A DNA stretch of 64,000 bases from Streptomyces sp. CHD11 (GTDB lineage Bacteria > Actinomycetota > Actinomycetes > Streptomycetales > Streptomycetaceae), in the NCBI RefSeq assembly GCF_018638295.1, contig NZ_JABTTS010000029.1, positions 1 to 64,000 on the forward strand. Direction: 5' to 3'. Shown piece after piece: positions 44,624 to 53,773 of this stretch. The notes below the pieces were generated by a model, which was not told the DNA's origin, ran no database searches, and saw nothing but the letters and a program-made list of their open reading frames with translations. A program made the translations under genes and the position numbers. Numbering within the stretch: the first letter of the stretch is position 1; the number at the start of each line of letters is the position of its first letter.

Positions 44624-46450
44624 TCACGCGCGGTAGAGCGCCTCGACCTCGTTCTCGTACGCCTTCTCGATCGCCCTGCGCTTCAGTTTCAGTGACGGCG
44701 TGAGCAGCCCGTGCTCCTCGGTGAACGGCTGCGCAAGGATCCGGAACGTACGGATCGACTCGGCCTGCGACACCAGGGTGTTGGCCGCGACCACCGCGCG
44801 CCGCACCTCCGTCTCCAGATCGGCGTCGCGTACCAGTTCGGCCGGTGGCATGGGCGCCTTGCCGCGCATCGACAGCCAGTGCTCGACGGCCTCCTGGTCC
44901 AGGGTGATCAGCGCGGCGACGTACGGGCGGTCGTTGCCGACCACGATGCACTGGTGGACCAGCGGATGGTCCCGCACCCGCTCCTCCAGCACCCCCGGCG
45001 AGAGGCTCTTGCCGCCCGAGGTCACCAGGATCTCCTTCTTCCGCCCGGTGATGGTCAGATAGCCGTCCTCGTCCAGGGAGCCGAGGTCCCCGGTGGACAG
45101 CCAGCCGTCGTCCAGGGTCGCGTCGGTGGCCTTGGGATCGTTGAGATAGCCCTCGAAGACGTTGCCGCCGCGCAGCCAGATCTCGCCGTCGTCCGCGATG
45201 TGCACGGTGACTCCGGGGATCGGCTGTCCGACCGTGCCGTAGCGGGTGAGTTCGGGCGGGTTGGCGGTGGCCGCCGCCGTCGACTCGGTGAGACCGTACC
45301 CCTCGAAGACGTGCACGCCCGCCCCCGCGAAGAACAGTCCGAGCCGGCGGTCCATCGCCGAGCCGCCCGACATGGCGTGCCGGATCCTGCCGCCCATCGC
45401 GGCACGGATCTTGGAGTAGACGAGCTTGTCGAAGAGCTGGTGCTGCATCCGCAGCGCGGCGGACGGCCCTGGTCCGTCGCCCCAGGCCCTGGCCTCCGTC
45501 GCGTCCGCGTACCGGACGGCCACGTCGACGGCCTTGTCGAACGGCCCCGCCCTGCCCTCCCGCTCCGCCTTGCGCCGGGCCGCGTTGAACACCTTCTCGA
45601 AGATGTACGGCACGGCCAGGAAGAACGACGGCCGGAACGCGGCCAGATCGGGCATCAGCGCCGCCGCGTGCAGCTCCGGCTGATGGCCGAACCGTACCCT
45701 GCCGCGGATCGCCGCGACCTGCACCATCCGCCCGAAGACGTGCGCGAGCGGCAGGAACAGCAGCGTCGACGCCTCGTCGCCCCGGCGGGAGTGGAACACC
45801 GGCTCCCAGCGCTCGATGACGGTGTCCGCCTCGTACATGAAGTTGCCGTGCGAGAGTACGCAGCCCTTGGGGCGGCCGGTGGTGCCCGAGGTGTAGATGA
45901 CCGTCGCCACCGAGTCGGGGGTGACCGCCTGCCGGTGCCGGTGCACCACCTCGTCGTCCAGATGCGCGCCCGCGTCGTACAGCTCCTGCACCGCGCCCGC
46001 GTCGAGCTGCCACAGCCTGCGCATCCGGGGCAGCCGGTCGATGACGGTGGCGATCGTCATCGCGTGGTCCTCGTGCTCCACGACCGCCGCCGTCACCTCG
46101 GCGTCGTGCAGCATCCAGCAGCACTGCTCGGCGGAGGAGGTGGGATACACGGGGACGACCTGGGCGCCGATCGTCCACAGCGCGAAGTCGAACAGCGTCC
46201 ACTCGTAGCGGGTGCGGGACATGATCGCGACCCGGTCGCCGAACCGGATGCCGCCCGCGAGCAGACCCTTGGCGAGCGCGAGCACCTCGTCGCGGAACTC
46301 GGCGCTGGAGACGTCCCGCCACCGGCCGCCGTCGTCCTTGCGGCCGAGCGCGATGCGAGAGGGGTCCTCCTCGGCGTACCGGAAGACCACGTCGGCCAGG
46401 CCGCCCGCCGGGGGCTCCAGGGCAAGCGGAGGGTTGGTGAACTCGCGCAC
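44624..46450 (-). CDS. Long-chain acyl-CoA synthetase (AMP-forming)
   Basis: The 608-residue protein is an ANL-superfamily FadD15-type ligase: VIYTSGTTGRPKGCVLSH (near 190) binds AMP, GYGLTESTAA (near 375), STGDLGSLDEDGYLTITGRK (near 440) and KSLSPGVLEERV. It makes acyl-CoA from fatty acid, ATP and CoA. The GTG at 46450 precedes a family-like start. A 10-bp palindrome 200 bases upstream could be an operator. Confidence 0.92.
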   Translation of the reverse strand: MREFTNPPLALEPPAGGLADVVFRYAEEDPSRIALGRKDDGGRWRDVSSAEFRDEVLALAKGLLAGGIRFGDRVAIMSRTRYEWTLFDFALWTIGAQVVPVYPTSSAEQCCWMLHDAEVTAAVVEHEDHAMTIATVIDRLPRMRRLWQLDAGAVQELYDAGAHLDDEVVHRHRQAVTPDSVATVIYTSGTTGRPKGCVLSHGNFMYEADTVIERWEPVFHSRRGDEASTLLFLPLAHVFGRMVQVAAIRGRVRFGHQPELHAAALMPDLAAFRPSFFLAVPYIFEKVFNAARRKAEREGRAGPFDKAVDVAVRYADATEARAWGDGPGPSAALRMQHQLFDKLVYSKIRAAMGGRIRHAMSGGSAMDRRLGLFFAGAGVHVFEGYGLTESTAAATANPPELTRYGTVGQPIPGVTVHIADDGEIWLRGGNVFEGYLNDPKATDATLDDGWLSTGDLGSLDEDGYLTITGRKKEILVTSGGKSLSPGVLEERVRDHPLVHQCIVVGNDRPYVAALITLDQEAVEHWLSMRGKAPMPPAELVRDADLETEVRRAVVAANTLVSQAESIRTFRILAQPFTEEHGLLTPSLKLKRRAIEKAYENEVEALYRA

Positions 46451-46845
46451 AACCGCTTCCCGCCCCTCAGCGCTCGGACTCCTGCGTGACGTCCTCGTCC
46501 CGCACAGCGCCGTGAAAGCTACCCCACACGGCCCGGTGACGGGAGGGGTGTGGAAATCGGGTGAGGGCTACCGTCCGCGCTGGTCAGGGGAGGAAAATGC
46601 GCTCACAAGGGGAAGGGTCGGACAGAAACCTGACCGTAGAGTAAGTTTCGGTGGAGCTATCTCCACCGAATCTGTACGGCCCCATGACCGGCCCTTGGGG
46701 TGCGGTGGCGGGTGTCGCGCATCCGGAGGCGCGGACGCCCCGGATCGTCACCGCCGTGACCGGTCCGTCAGCGCCGCACTGACGGCTCCTTCACGGCTTT
46801 CGCGGCTTTCACGGCCTTCACCGGCTTTCACGGCTTTCGCGGCCG
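46451..46845. other. Gene-less region between acyl-CoA synthetase and LysR
   Basis: No gene is seen. The region holds the synthetase promoter zone, a perfect 10-bp palindrome at 46647-46670 in locally A/T-rich DNA and a nine-base tandem repeat at 46789-46852. Confidence 0.6.
46647..46670. promoter_or_regulatory. 10-bp palindrome, possible operator
   Basis: TTCGGTGGAG and CTCCACCGAA form a perfect inverted repeat around CTAT. It is A/T-richer than its surroundings, more like a dimeric repressor site than a terminator. It lies about 200 bases upstream of the synthetase start, beyond the usual repressor distance, so a role as LysR-gene terminator is also possible. Confidence 0.4.
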
Positions 46846-46852
46846 TCACCGC
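46789..46852. repeat. 9-bp degenerate tandem repeat
   Basis: Seven adjoining units of the type TTTCACGGC or TTTCGCGGC run from 46789 to 46852, one unit being ten bases long. The end overlaps the LysR stop codon (46846-46848). Confidence 0.75.
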
Positions 46853-47775
46853 CCGTGGTGGCGGTGGTGGTGGTCGTGGCGGTCGTCACCGTCGGCACGG
46901 GCGGAGCCCCGTCCGCCCCGGTGCAGCCGGTCGCCGCCCGCGAGGATCGCCGCCGCCAGCGCGTCGGCCGCACCCCGCGCGGCGGGGCGGTGCCGGCCGT
47001 GCGCCACCACGAAGTCCACTTCGCCCGGCTCCGGCAGCCCCGCCCGCTCCGGCATCCGCACCAGACCCGGCGGGATCAGCCCGCGTGAGTGCACCATCAC
47101 GCCCAGACCCGCGCGGGCCGCCGCCAGCAGCCCGTTGAGGCTGCCGCTGGTGCAGACGATCCGCCACTGACGCCCCTCCCGTTCCAGAGCCCGCAGGGCG
47201 AGGGCCCGGGTGATGCCCGGCGGCGGGTAGACGATCAGCGGTACCGGCCGGTTCGGATCCAGCCGCAGGCCCGGTGGGCCGACCCACACCAGCTCGTCCC
47301 GCCAGACCAGCTCGCCCCCCGGGTCCTCCGGCCGCCGCTTGGCCAGGACGAGGTCCAGCCGGCCCGCGGCCAGCCGCTCGTGCAGGATGCCCGACAGCTC
47401 GACCGTCAGCTCCAGATCGACCTCCGGATGCTCGTGCCGGAACCGCTCGAGGATCTCCGGCAGCCGCGTCAGCACGAAGTCCTCCGACGCGCCGAACCGC
47501 AGCCGCCCGCGTACCCGGGTGCCGGTGAAGAACTGCGCCGCCTGCTCGTGCACGTCCAGGATCCGCCGCGCGAAACCGAGCATCGCCTCGCCGTCCTCGG
47601 TCAGCTCGACCGAATGCGTGTCCCGGGCGAACAGCTGTCGTCCGGTCGCCTCCTCCAGCCGGCGCACATGCTGGCTCACCGTCGACTGACGCAGCCCGAG
47701 CCGCCGCGCCGCCTGCGTGAAGCTCAGCGTCTGCGCCACCGACAGGAACGTCCGCAACTGTGTCGGGTCGTACAT
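46846..47775 (-). CDS. LysR-family regulator with His-rich tail
   Basis: The 309-residue protein has a LysR helix-turn-helix at residues 17-50 (SFTQAARRLGLRQSTVSQHV) and an effector domain from about 88 (GRLRFGASEDFVLTRLPEIL). It ends in an unusual Asp/His/Arg-rich tail (DDRHDHHHRHHGR). It is divergent from a BASS-type transporter with 149 bases between, the usual layout of LysR regulators and their targets. Confidence 0.92.
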   Translation of the reverse strand: MYDPTQLRTFLSVAQTLSFTQAARRLGLRQSTVSQHVRRLEEATGRQLFARDTHSVELTEDGEAMLGFARRILDVHEQAAQFFTGTRVRGRLRFGASEDFVLTRLPEILERFRHEHPEVDLELTVELSGILHERLAAGRLDLVLAKRRPEDPGGELVWRDELVWVGPPGLRLDPNRPVPLIVYPPPGITRALALRALEREGRQWRIVCTSGSLNGLLAAARAGLGVMVHSRGLIPPGLVRMPERAGLPEPGEVDFVVAHGRHRPAARGAADALAAAILAGGDRLHRGGRGSARADGDDRHDHHHRHHGR

Positions 47776-47924
47776 GGCGGCAGCGTACCGCGGTGATCGC
47801 GGAACGTGATGACAGTGAGAGCGGTGTACCGGATTCCCGATCACGGCGGCGGGAAGCAGGATGGGCGGAGCGCGACCCCGGACACGGCGTGCGCGGAAGT
47901 GTGGATCCGAGCAAGTGGAGCACC

Positions 47925-49022
47925 GTGAAACGCCTGCACTGGCCGAGCTGGATGCCGGTCGACCCGTACATCCTGCTGCTGCTGGGGACCGTGGGCCTCG
48001 CCGCGCTGCTGCCCGCCCGCGGCACCGGCGCGGACCTCGCCTCCGGCGCCTCCACGGGCGCCATCGCCTTCCTCTTCTTCCTCTACGGCGCCCGGCTCTC
48101 CACGCGCGAGGCACTGGACGGACTGAAGCACTGGCGGCTCCATGTCACCGTGCTGGCCTGTACCTTCGTCGTCTTCCCGGCGCTGGGGCTCGCCGCCGGC
48201 GGACTCGTCCCGGTGCTCCTGACCGACCCGCTGTACCAGGGCCTGCTCTTCCTCACCCTCGTCCCGTCCACCATCCAGTCGTCGATCGCCTTCACCTCCA
48301 TCGCCCGCGGCAACGTGCCCGCCGCGATCTGCGCCGGCTCCTTCTCCTCGCTGGCCGGCATCGTCCTCACCCCGCTGCTCGCGGCGGCGCTGCTGAGCGG
48401 CGGCGGGGGCGGCTTCTCCGGCTTCTCCGGCGGCTCGGCGGGGGCCATCGTGCTCCAGCTGCTGGTGCCGTTCGTCGCCGGACAGGTGCTGCGCCGCTGG
48501 ATCGGAGGGTTCGTCGCCCGTCACCGCAGGGTGCTGGGGCTGGTCGACCGGGGCTCGATCCTGCTCGTCGTCTACACCGCGTTCAGCGAGGGCGTGGTGG
48601 AGGGCGTCTGGCATCAGGTGAGCCCCGCCCGGCTCGGCGCACTGCTCGCCGTGGAGGCCGTACTGCTCGCCGTGATGCTGCTGCTGACCTGGTACGGAGC
48701 CAAGGCGCTGCGGTTCGGCCGGGAGGACCGGATCGCGATCCAGTTCGCCGGTTCGAAGAAGTCCCTGGCGGCGGGGCTGCCCATGGCGAGTGTGCTGTTC
48801 GGGGCGCAGGCCTCGCTCGCCGTGCTGCCGCTGATGCTGTTCCACCAGATGCAGCTGATGGTGTGTGCGGTGATCGCCAGGCGCCGGTCGCGCGATCCGG
48901 TGGAAGACACCGGTGAGACCGCGCGGGTGGTCGAGGGGCGCGAGGGGAGCGAGGGGAGCGAGGGGGACGACGGGGGAACCGTCCCGGCGAGTGCCGCACG
49001 GTCACGCACCGGGGACCGGTAG
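47925..49022 (+). CDS. Bile acid:sodium symporter family (BASS) transporter
   Basis: The 365-residue protein has about ten hydrophobic segments and the BASS/SBF-like fold (YfeH type): FLFFLYGARLSTREALDG (near 45), LTLVPSTIQSSIAFTSIARG (near 115), GSKKSLAAGLPMASVLFG (near 285). It probably imports an organic anion with sodium. The GTG at 47925 has GGAG four bases upstream. The end is a charged Gly/Glu tail. The divergent LysR gene is the likely regulator. Confidence 0.88.
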   Translation: MKRLHWPSWMPVDPYILLLLGTVGLAALLPARGTGADLASGASTGAIAFLFFLYGARLSTREALDGLKHWRLHVTVLACTFVVFPALGLAAGGLVPVLLTDPLYQGLLFLTLVPSTIQSSIAFTSIARGNVPAAICAGSFSSLAGIVLTPLLAAALLSGGGGGFSGFSGGSAGAIVLQLLVPFVAGQVLRRWIGGFVARHRRVLGLVDRGSILLVVYTAFSEGVVEGVWHQVSPARLGALLAVEAVLLAVMLLLTWYGAKALRFGREDRIAIQFAGSKKSLAAGLPMASVLFGAQASLAVLPLMLFHQMQLMVCAVIARRRSRDPVEDTGETARVVEGREGSEGSEGDDGGTVPASAARSRTGDR

Positions 49023-49424
49023 CGATCGACGTTCCGGCTGAGCGGCGCGCGCGGCTCCGCCCGTCTCCCGCCGCTTCATGCCAGGGCTGAGCACCGCCCG
49101 TTCGCCCCGCTCGGCTCCGGGTCGGTATCCGGGTGGCGGACCTGGGTCCCGTACGGGGGTGGTGCGGGGTGAGCGTGGGGGCCGGAGCGGGTGGTGGGTG
49201 TCGGTCCGGGTCCGGGGCGGTGCAGGGGTGATCCTGTAGGCCGGATCGGGCGGCGGTCCGGGTTCGGGCTGGTCGAGGGTGAGCGTGTGGGCGGGCGCGG
49301 GGGTAGGTGTGGGGGTCGGATCGGGCGGTGGGCGGCGGCCGTGGTCCGGGACGGCGCGGGGCCGGTCCTGGACCCGGCCCGGTCCGACGCCACCGTGGGC
49401 AGCGCGGCAGCGCGGCGGCGCCGG
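49023..49424. other. Gene-less low-complexity region
   Basis: The plus strand is rich in G and T in short repeated forms such as GGTGTGGGGGTCGG and GGTCCGGG. A minus-strand frame of 105 codons (49076-49393) is a Pro/Thr/Arg string with no family pattern, so it is not called as a gene. Confidence 0.6.
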
Positions 49425-50276
49425 TCAGCTCCGGGCGGCCGCGGCCCGCAGGGCGATCCGCTCCTCGCCCGCGTACACGTTCATGGACCCGCCGCGCAGG
49501 AAACCCACCAGGGTCAGGCCCGTCTCCGCCGCCAGGTCCACGGCCAGCGAAGAGGGTGCCGAGACCGCCGCCAGCATGGGTATGCCGGCCATCACCGCCT
49601 TCTGCGCCAGCTCGAAGGAGGCCCGCCCGGAGACCAGCAGGATCGTCCGGGACAGCGGCAGGCTCCCGCTCTGCAGGGCCCGGCCGACCAGTTTGTCGAC
49701 CGCGTTGTGCCGGCCCACGTCCTCGCGTACGTCGAGCAGTTCGCCCCGCTCGTCGAAGAGGGCCGCCGCGTGCAGGCCGCCGGTGCGGTCGAAGACCTGC
49801 TGCGACGCGCGCAGCCGGTCCGGCAGTTCCGCCAGCAGCTCCGGCTCCACGCGCAGCGGGGGAGCGTCGGCGATGGGGTGGCGTGCCGTCGTCCGCACCG
49901 CGTCCAGGCTGGCCTTGCCGCACAGGCCGCACGACGACGTGGTGTAGACGTTGCGCTCCAGCGTGATGTCCGGGATCACCACGCCGGGGGCGGTCCGCAC
50001 GTCGACCACGTTGTACGTGTTCGCCCCTCCCTCGCCCGTCGCCCCGGCGCAGTAGACGATGTTCCGCAGGTCCGGGGCGGCCGCGAGCACTCCCTCGCTG
50101 ACCAGGAAGCCGGCCGCCAGGGCGAAGTCGTCGCCCGGGGTGCGCATGGTGATGGCGAGGGGCTTGCCGTTCAGCCGGATCTCCAGGGGCTCCTCGGCCA
50201 CGAGGGTGTCCGGCCGGCTGGAGACCGCCCCGTCCCGGATGCGGAGCACCTTGCGTCGTTCCGTGACTCGTCCCAT
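49425..50276 (-). CDS. fdhD: Formate dehydrogenase accessory sulfurtransferase FdhD
   Basis: The 283-residue protein is FdhD: VAEEPLEIRLNGKPL (near 26), the sulfur-carrying CGLCG (C116 and C119), FDRTGGLHAA, DVGRHNAVDKLVG and a final GSMNVYAG. It transfers sulfur from cysteine desulfurase to the molybdenum cofactor of formate dehydrogenase. The ATG is at 50276. It is divergent from an OFA-type transporter that could move formate or oxalate, so the two may be one functional unit. No formate dehydrogenase catalytic gene is in the window. Confidence 0.95.
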   Translation of the reverse strand: MGRVTERRKVLRIRDGAVSSRPDTLVAEEPLEIRLNGKPLAITMRTPGDDFALAAGFLVSEGVLAAAPDLRNIVYCAGATGEGGANTYNVVDVRTAPGVVIPDITLERNVYTTSSCGLCGKASLDAVRTTARHPIADAPPLRVEPELLAELPDRLRASQQVFDRTGGLHAAALFDERGELLDVREDVGRHNAVDKLVGRALQSGSLPLSRTILLVSGRASFELAQKAVMAGIPMLAAVSAPSSLAVDLAAETGLTLVGFLRGGSMNVYAGEERIALRAAAARS

Positions 50277-50431
50277 ATCCCTACCAGTTCCGCTCAGTGC
50301 CGGTTCTGAACCTGCCGGCCGTGAAACGGCCCGTGACGCACAGGTTGCGGTCGGTCGCCGGACCGATCGTCGTGCGGCGGTCCGGCCTCCACGATCCCAT
50401 GGTCCGAAGGCGGCTCCGGCAAGGCTTTGTG

Positions 50432-50437
50432 TAGTAT
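50432..50437 (+). promoter_or_regulatory. Possible -10 of the OFA transporter gene
   Basis: TAGTAT at 50432-50437 fits the Streptomyces -10 pattern and lies 60 bases before the ATG, in the locally most A/T-rich part of the divergent region. No good -35 is seen at 17-18 bases. Confidence 0.3.
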
Positions 50438-50497
50438 CAGTGGTTGTCCGCTCAACCTCTTTTCAACGGCACACCGCGTCCCTACGGTGGTGGATTC

Positions 50498-51871
50498 ATG
50501 AGTCCCCCCGTCGCACCGCCGGGCTGGAGCCGCTGGCTCGTGCCGCCCGCCGCGCTCTCCGTCCATCTGTCCATCGGCCAGGCCTACGCGTGGAGCGTGT
50601 TCAAGCCGCCGCTCGAGTCCGCGCTCGACCTCAGCGGCACCCAGAGCGCGCTGCCCTTCCAGCTCGGCATCGTGATGCTCGGCCTGTCCGCCGCGTTCGG
50701 CGGCACCCTCGTCGAACGCCGGGGACCGCGCTGGGCGATGACCGTCGCGCTGATCTGCTTCTCGTCCGGCTTCCTGATCTCCGCGCTGGGCGCGGCCACC
50801 GAGCAGTACTGGCTGATCGTCTTCGGCTACGGCTTCGTCGGCGGCATCGGCCTGGGCATCGGCTACATCTCGCCCGTCTCGACCCTGATCAAATGGTTCC
50901 CCGACCGGCCCGGCATGGCCACCGGCATCGCCATCATGGGCTTCGGCGGCGGCGCGCTGATCGCCTCGCCCTGGTCGGCGCAGATGCTCGACTCCTTCGG
51001 TTCCGACAACGTTGGCATCGCGCTCGCCTTCCTGGTGCACGGGCTGACCTACGCCGTGTTCATGCTGCTCGGCGTGATGCTGGTGCGGGTGCCCCGCCCC
51101 GCGAGCCCGGTGAGCGCGTCCGGCGGGTCCGGCTCGCCCGGCTCGTCCGACGTGCCCGCCGCGCTCACCGGGCCGCAGGTCTCGGCCCGTTCCGCGGTGC
51201 GCACCCCGCAGTTCTGGCTGCTCTGGCTCGTGCTCACCCTCAACGTCACCGCGGGCATCGGCATCCTGGAGAAGGCCGCCCCGATGATCACCGACTTCTT
51301 CGCGGACACCTCCGCACCGGTCTCGGCGACGGCCGCCGCCGGATTCGTCGCCCTGCTGTCGGCGGCCAACATGGCGGGCCGCATCGGCTGGTCGAGCACC
51401 TCCGACCTCATCGGCCGCAAGAACATCTACCGGGTCTACCTCGGGGCGGGCGCGCTGATGTACGCGCTGATCCGGCTGTTCGGCGACTCCTCCAAACCGC
51501 TGTTCGTGGTGTGCGCCCTGGTGATCCTCTCCTTCTACGGCGGAGGCTTCGCCACCATCCCCGCGTATCTCAAGGACCTCTTCGGCACCTACCAGGTGGG
51601 TGCCATCCACGGCCGGCTGCTCACCGCCTGGTCCACGGCCGGTGTCCTCGGGCCGCTGATCGTGAACTGGGTCGCCGACCGTCAGGAGGAGGCGGGCAGA
51701 CACGGTCCGTCCCTGTACGGGCTGTCGCTGATCATCATGATCGGACTGCTCGTCGTCGGCTTCGTCGCCAATGAGCTGGTCCGGCCCGTCCACCCCCGTC
51801 ACCACCTCCCGGGCACCGGGACACCGAAGGAGGCCGCCGATGACCGGCGAGAGCAGCGCGAGTCCGCCTAG
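50498..51871 (+). CDS. OFA-family MFS transporter
   Basis: The 457-residue protein has twelve membrane segments with the oxalate/formate antiporter-family pattern: LSIGQAYAWSVFKPPLE (near 30), GYGFVGGIGLGIGYISPVST (near 115), LIKWFPDRPGMATGIAIMGF. The ATG at 50498 (after GGTGGTGG) is preferred to an in-frame TTG at 50444. It is followed by an overlapping small gene known as the MFS transporter small subunit. FdhD next door suggests formate or oxalate as the transported anion, but this is inferred. Confidence 0.9.
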   Translation: MSPPVAPPGWSRWLVPPAALSVHLSIGQAYAWSVFKPPLESALDLSGTQSALPFQLGIVMLGLSAAFGGTLVERRGPRWAMTVALICFSSGFLISALGAATEQYWLIVFGYGFVGGIGLGIGYISPVSTLIKWFPDRPGMATGIAIMGFGGGALIASPWSAQMLDSFGSDNVGIALAFLVHGLTYAVFMLLGVMLVRVPRPASPVSASGGSGSPGSSDVPAALTGPQVSARSAVRTPQFWLLWLVLTLNVTAGIGILEKAAPMITDFFADTSAPVSATAAAGFVALLSAANMAGRIGWSSTSDLIGRKNIYRVYLGAGALMYALIRLFGDSSKPLFVVCALVILSFYGGGFATIPAYLKDLFGTYQVGAIHGRLLTAWSTAGVLGPLIVNWVADRQEEAGRHGPSLYGLSLIIMIGLLVVGFVANELVRPVHPRHHLPGTGTPKEAADDRREQRESA

Positions 51872-51980
51872 TCCCGGCCGCCGGGGACTGATCGTCTTCT
51901 CCTGGCTCTGGGTCGGGGTGCCGCTCGCTTACGGTCTGTACGAACTCGTACGCAAGGCGACACAACTTTTCACCGGGTGA
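51840..51980 (+). CDS. MFS transporter small subunit-like protein
   Basis: The 46-residue protein has one membrane segment (GLIVFSWLWVGVPLAYGLYE), followed by a short basic end. It overlaps the last 32 bases of the OFA transporter gene in another frame. The same pair is found in many actinobacteria, where it is annotated as a small subunit (recalled). The start has GGAGG ten bases upstream. Confidence 0.78.
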   Translation: MTGESSASPPSPGRRGLIVFSWLWVGVPLAYGLYELVRKATQLFTG

Positions 51981-52123
51981 CCGGAAGACAGTGAGCGGCC
52001 CGCGCCGGGCTGACGGAAGCCGACAAGCCCGGCGCGCGTTTCCTGTCGCTTCACCTGCCGTCGTACCGGTGAGTCACTGATCAGACTGGTGCATCCCGCA
52101 ACCGAGAACGAGGGGTTCCACCT

Positions 52124-53071
52124 ATGATCGGCTCGCGCATCGCCGCCGTCGGCCACTACCAGCCCGCCCGGGTCCTCACCAACGAGGATCTGGCGGGCAT
52201 GGTCGACACCAGCGACGCGTGGATCACGAGCCGGGTGGGCATCAGAACCCGCCACATCGCGGGCCCCGACGAACCCGTCGACGAGCTGGCCGCGCACGCC
52301 GCCGCCAAGGCCCTGGCGGCGGCCGGCCGCACACCCGCGGAGATCGACCTCGTCCTGGTCGCCACGTCCACCGCGATCGACCGCTCGCCCAACATGGCCG
52401 CCAGGGTCGCCGCCCGGCTCGGTATGCCCGGGCCGGCGGTCATGGACCTCAACGTGGTGTGCGCCGGCTTCACCCACGCCCTGGCCACCGCCGACCACGC
52501 GGTACGTGCCGGTGGCGCGAGCCGGGTGCTGGTGGTCGGCGCCGACAAGATGTCCGAGGTGGCCGACTGGACCGACCGCTCCACCTGTGTCCTGGTCGGC
52601 GACGGGGCGGGCGCGGCCGTGGTCGAGGCATGCGAACCCGGCGGGGAGACGGGGATCGGCCCGGTGCTGTGGGGCTCGGTGCCCGAGATGGGGCACGCGG
52701 TCCGGATCGAGGGGACGCCGCCGCGGTTCGCGCAGGAAGGGCAGAGCGTCTACCGCTGGGCGGCCACCCAGCTGCCGGTCGTCGCCCGCAAGGCCTGCGA
52801 GAACGCGGGACTGGCGCCCGAGGACCTCGCCGGGGTCGTACTGCACCAGGCCAATCTGCGGATCATCGAACCCCTCGCCCGCCGGCTCGGTGCCGTCAAC
52901 GCCGTCGTGGCCCGCGATGTCGTGAACTCCGGCAACACCTCGGCCGCGAGCATCCCGCTCGCCTTCTCCAAGCTCGTCGAACAGGGTGCGGTGTCGACCG
53001 GCGACCCGGTGCTGCTGTTCGGCTTCGGCGGGAATCTGTCGTACGCCGGACAGGTGGTGCGCTGTCCCTGA
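52124..53071 (+). CDS. 3-oxoacyl-ACP synthase III (FabH-like)
   Basis: The 315-residue protein has the KAS III fold with the full triad: C113 in LNVVCAGFTHAL, H241 in VLHQANLRI and N271 in NSGNTSAAS. The TSDAWITSRVGIRTRHIA motif near 28 and GFGGNLSYAG at the end are typical. It condenses an acyl-CoA with malonyl-ACP. No other fatty acid or polyketide gene is next to it, so it is likely a secondary copy for unusual starter units rather than the housekeeping FabH. Confidence 0.92.
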   Translation: MIGSRIAAVGHYQPARVLTNEDLAGMVDTSDAWITSRVGIRTRHIAGPDEPVDELAAHAAAKALAAAGRTPAEIDLVLVATSTAIDRSPNMAARVAARLGMPGPAVMDLNVVCAGFTHALATADHAVRAGGASRVLVVGADKMSEVADWTDRSTCVLVGDGAGAAVVEACEPGGETGIGPVLWGSVPEMGHAVRIEGTPPRFAQEGQSVYRWAATQLPVVARKACENAGLAPEDLAGVVLHQANLRIIEPLARRLGAVNAVVARDVVNSGNTSAASIPLAFSKLVEQGAVSTGDPVLLFGFGGNLSYAGQVVRCP

Positions 53072-53101
53072 GCGAGCGGGCCATGTGGCGCCGCCGGCCG
53101 C

Positions 53102-53773
53102 TCAGGGGCATGCGTAGGTGAGGCCGGCCGTGCTGGTGCGGCCGGAGGGCGACAGGATCCGCAGCTCCGCGCGCGCCTCGTAGCGGCCCGTGCCCTCGAA
53201 GGTCCACCTCAGATGAAGCCGCGCCTCCTTCTGACCCCGCGCCATCTCCTCCCGCAGTACGCCGGACGAGGTGCCGTCGCTGCGTGTCCAGCGGTAGGCC
53301 AGGGTGCCCGGCCGGCCGTTGGTGGTGACGGTGCCCACGACGTCCGCGGTGCCGCCGCATCCCACCGTGGCGGACGGGGCCGTGATCGCCGCACCGCGTA
53401 CCGCCAGCGCCGGGCCGAGTCGCTGCCACGCCAGGAGGACGAGGACGGCGAGCAGGACCAGAGCGGGCAGCGCGTACCGGCGCGGACCGGGTCGTCGTGC
53501 ACGGGTGGGCGGTGGCGCCGGAGGCGGCGTCCTGGCGGACCGGTGCGCGAGCGCGCCCTGGACTCCGGGGCCGAAGCGCAGCACGGCCCCCTCGATCCGG
53601 TCCGGCCGGGTATCGCCCCCGGGCACATCACGTACGGTCGCCGTCACCGTGGTGTCCGGCTCGGGCCGCTGGAACCACTGGCTTCCCAGGACCGTGGCGC
53701 TGTACTCGTCGCCGGCTCCGGGCGGCCCGGCGTTCCCGCCGGGCGGGGGAGTGGGCTCGTCCGTCGCCTTCAT
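53102..53773 (-). CDS. Membrane-anchored protein with beta ectodomain, kinase partner
   Basis: The 223-residue protein has a Pro-rich cytosolic part (1-100), one membrane segment (ALPALVLLAVLVLLAWQRLG) and an outside domain with TVGCGGTADVVGTVTTNGRP and YRWTRSDGTSS that ends in a cysteine (LTYACP). The ectodomain resembles the C-terminal domain of the kinase encoded just upstream. Its start overlaps the kinase stop (ATGA). Confidence 0.75.
   Translation of the reverse strand: MKATDEPTPPPGGNAGPPGAGDEYSATVLGSQWFQRPEPDTTVTATVRDVPGGDTRPDRIEGAVLRFGPGVQGALAHRSARTPPPAPPPTRARRPGPRRYALPALVLLAVLVLLAWQRLGPALAVRGAAITAPSATVGCGGTADVVGTVTTNGRPGTLAYRWTRSDGTSSGVLREEMARGQKEARLHLRWTFEGTGRYEARAELRILSPSGRTSTAGLTYACP

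Noticed and set aside
47805..47845. CGTGAT...ATCACG inverted repeat between LysR and BASS genes
   Set aside because: Six-base arms 29 bases apart are likely by chance in this DNA; it lacks the T-N11-A form.
49076..49393. Minus-strand 105-codon frame
   Set aside because: Pro/Thr/Arg low complexity with no family pattern, in a gene-less G/T-rich tract.
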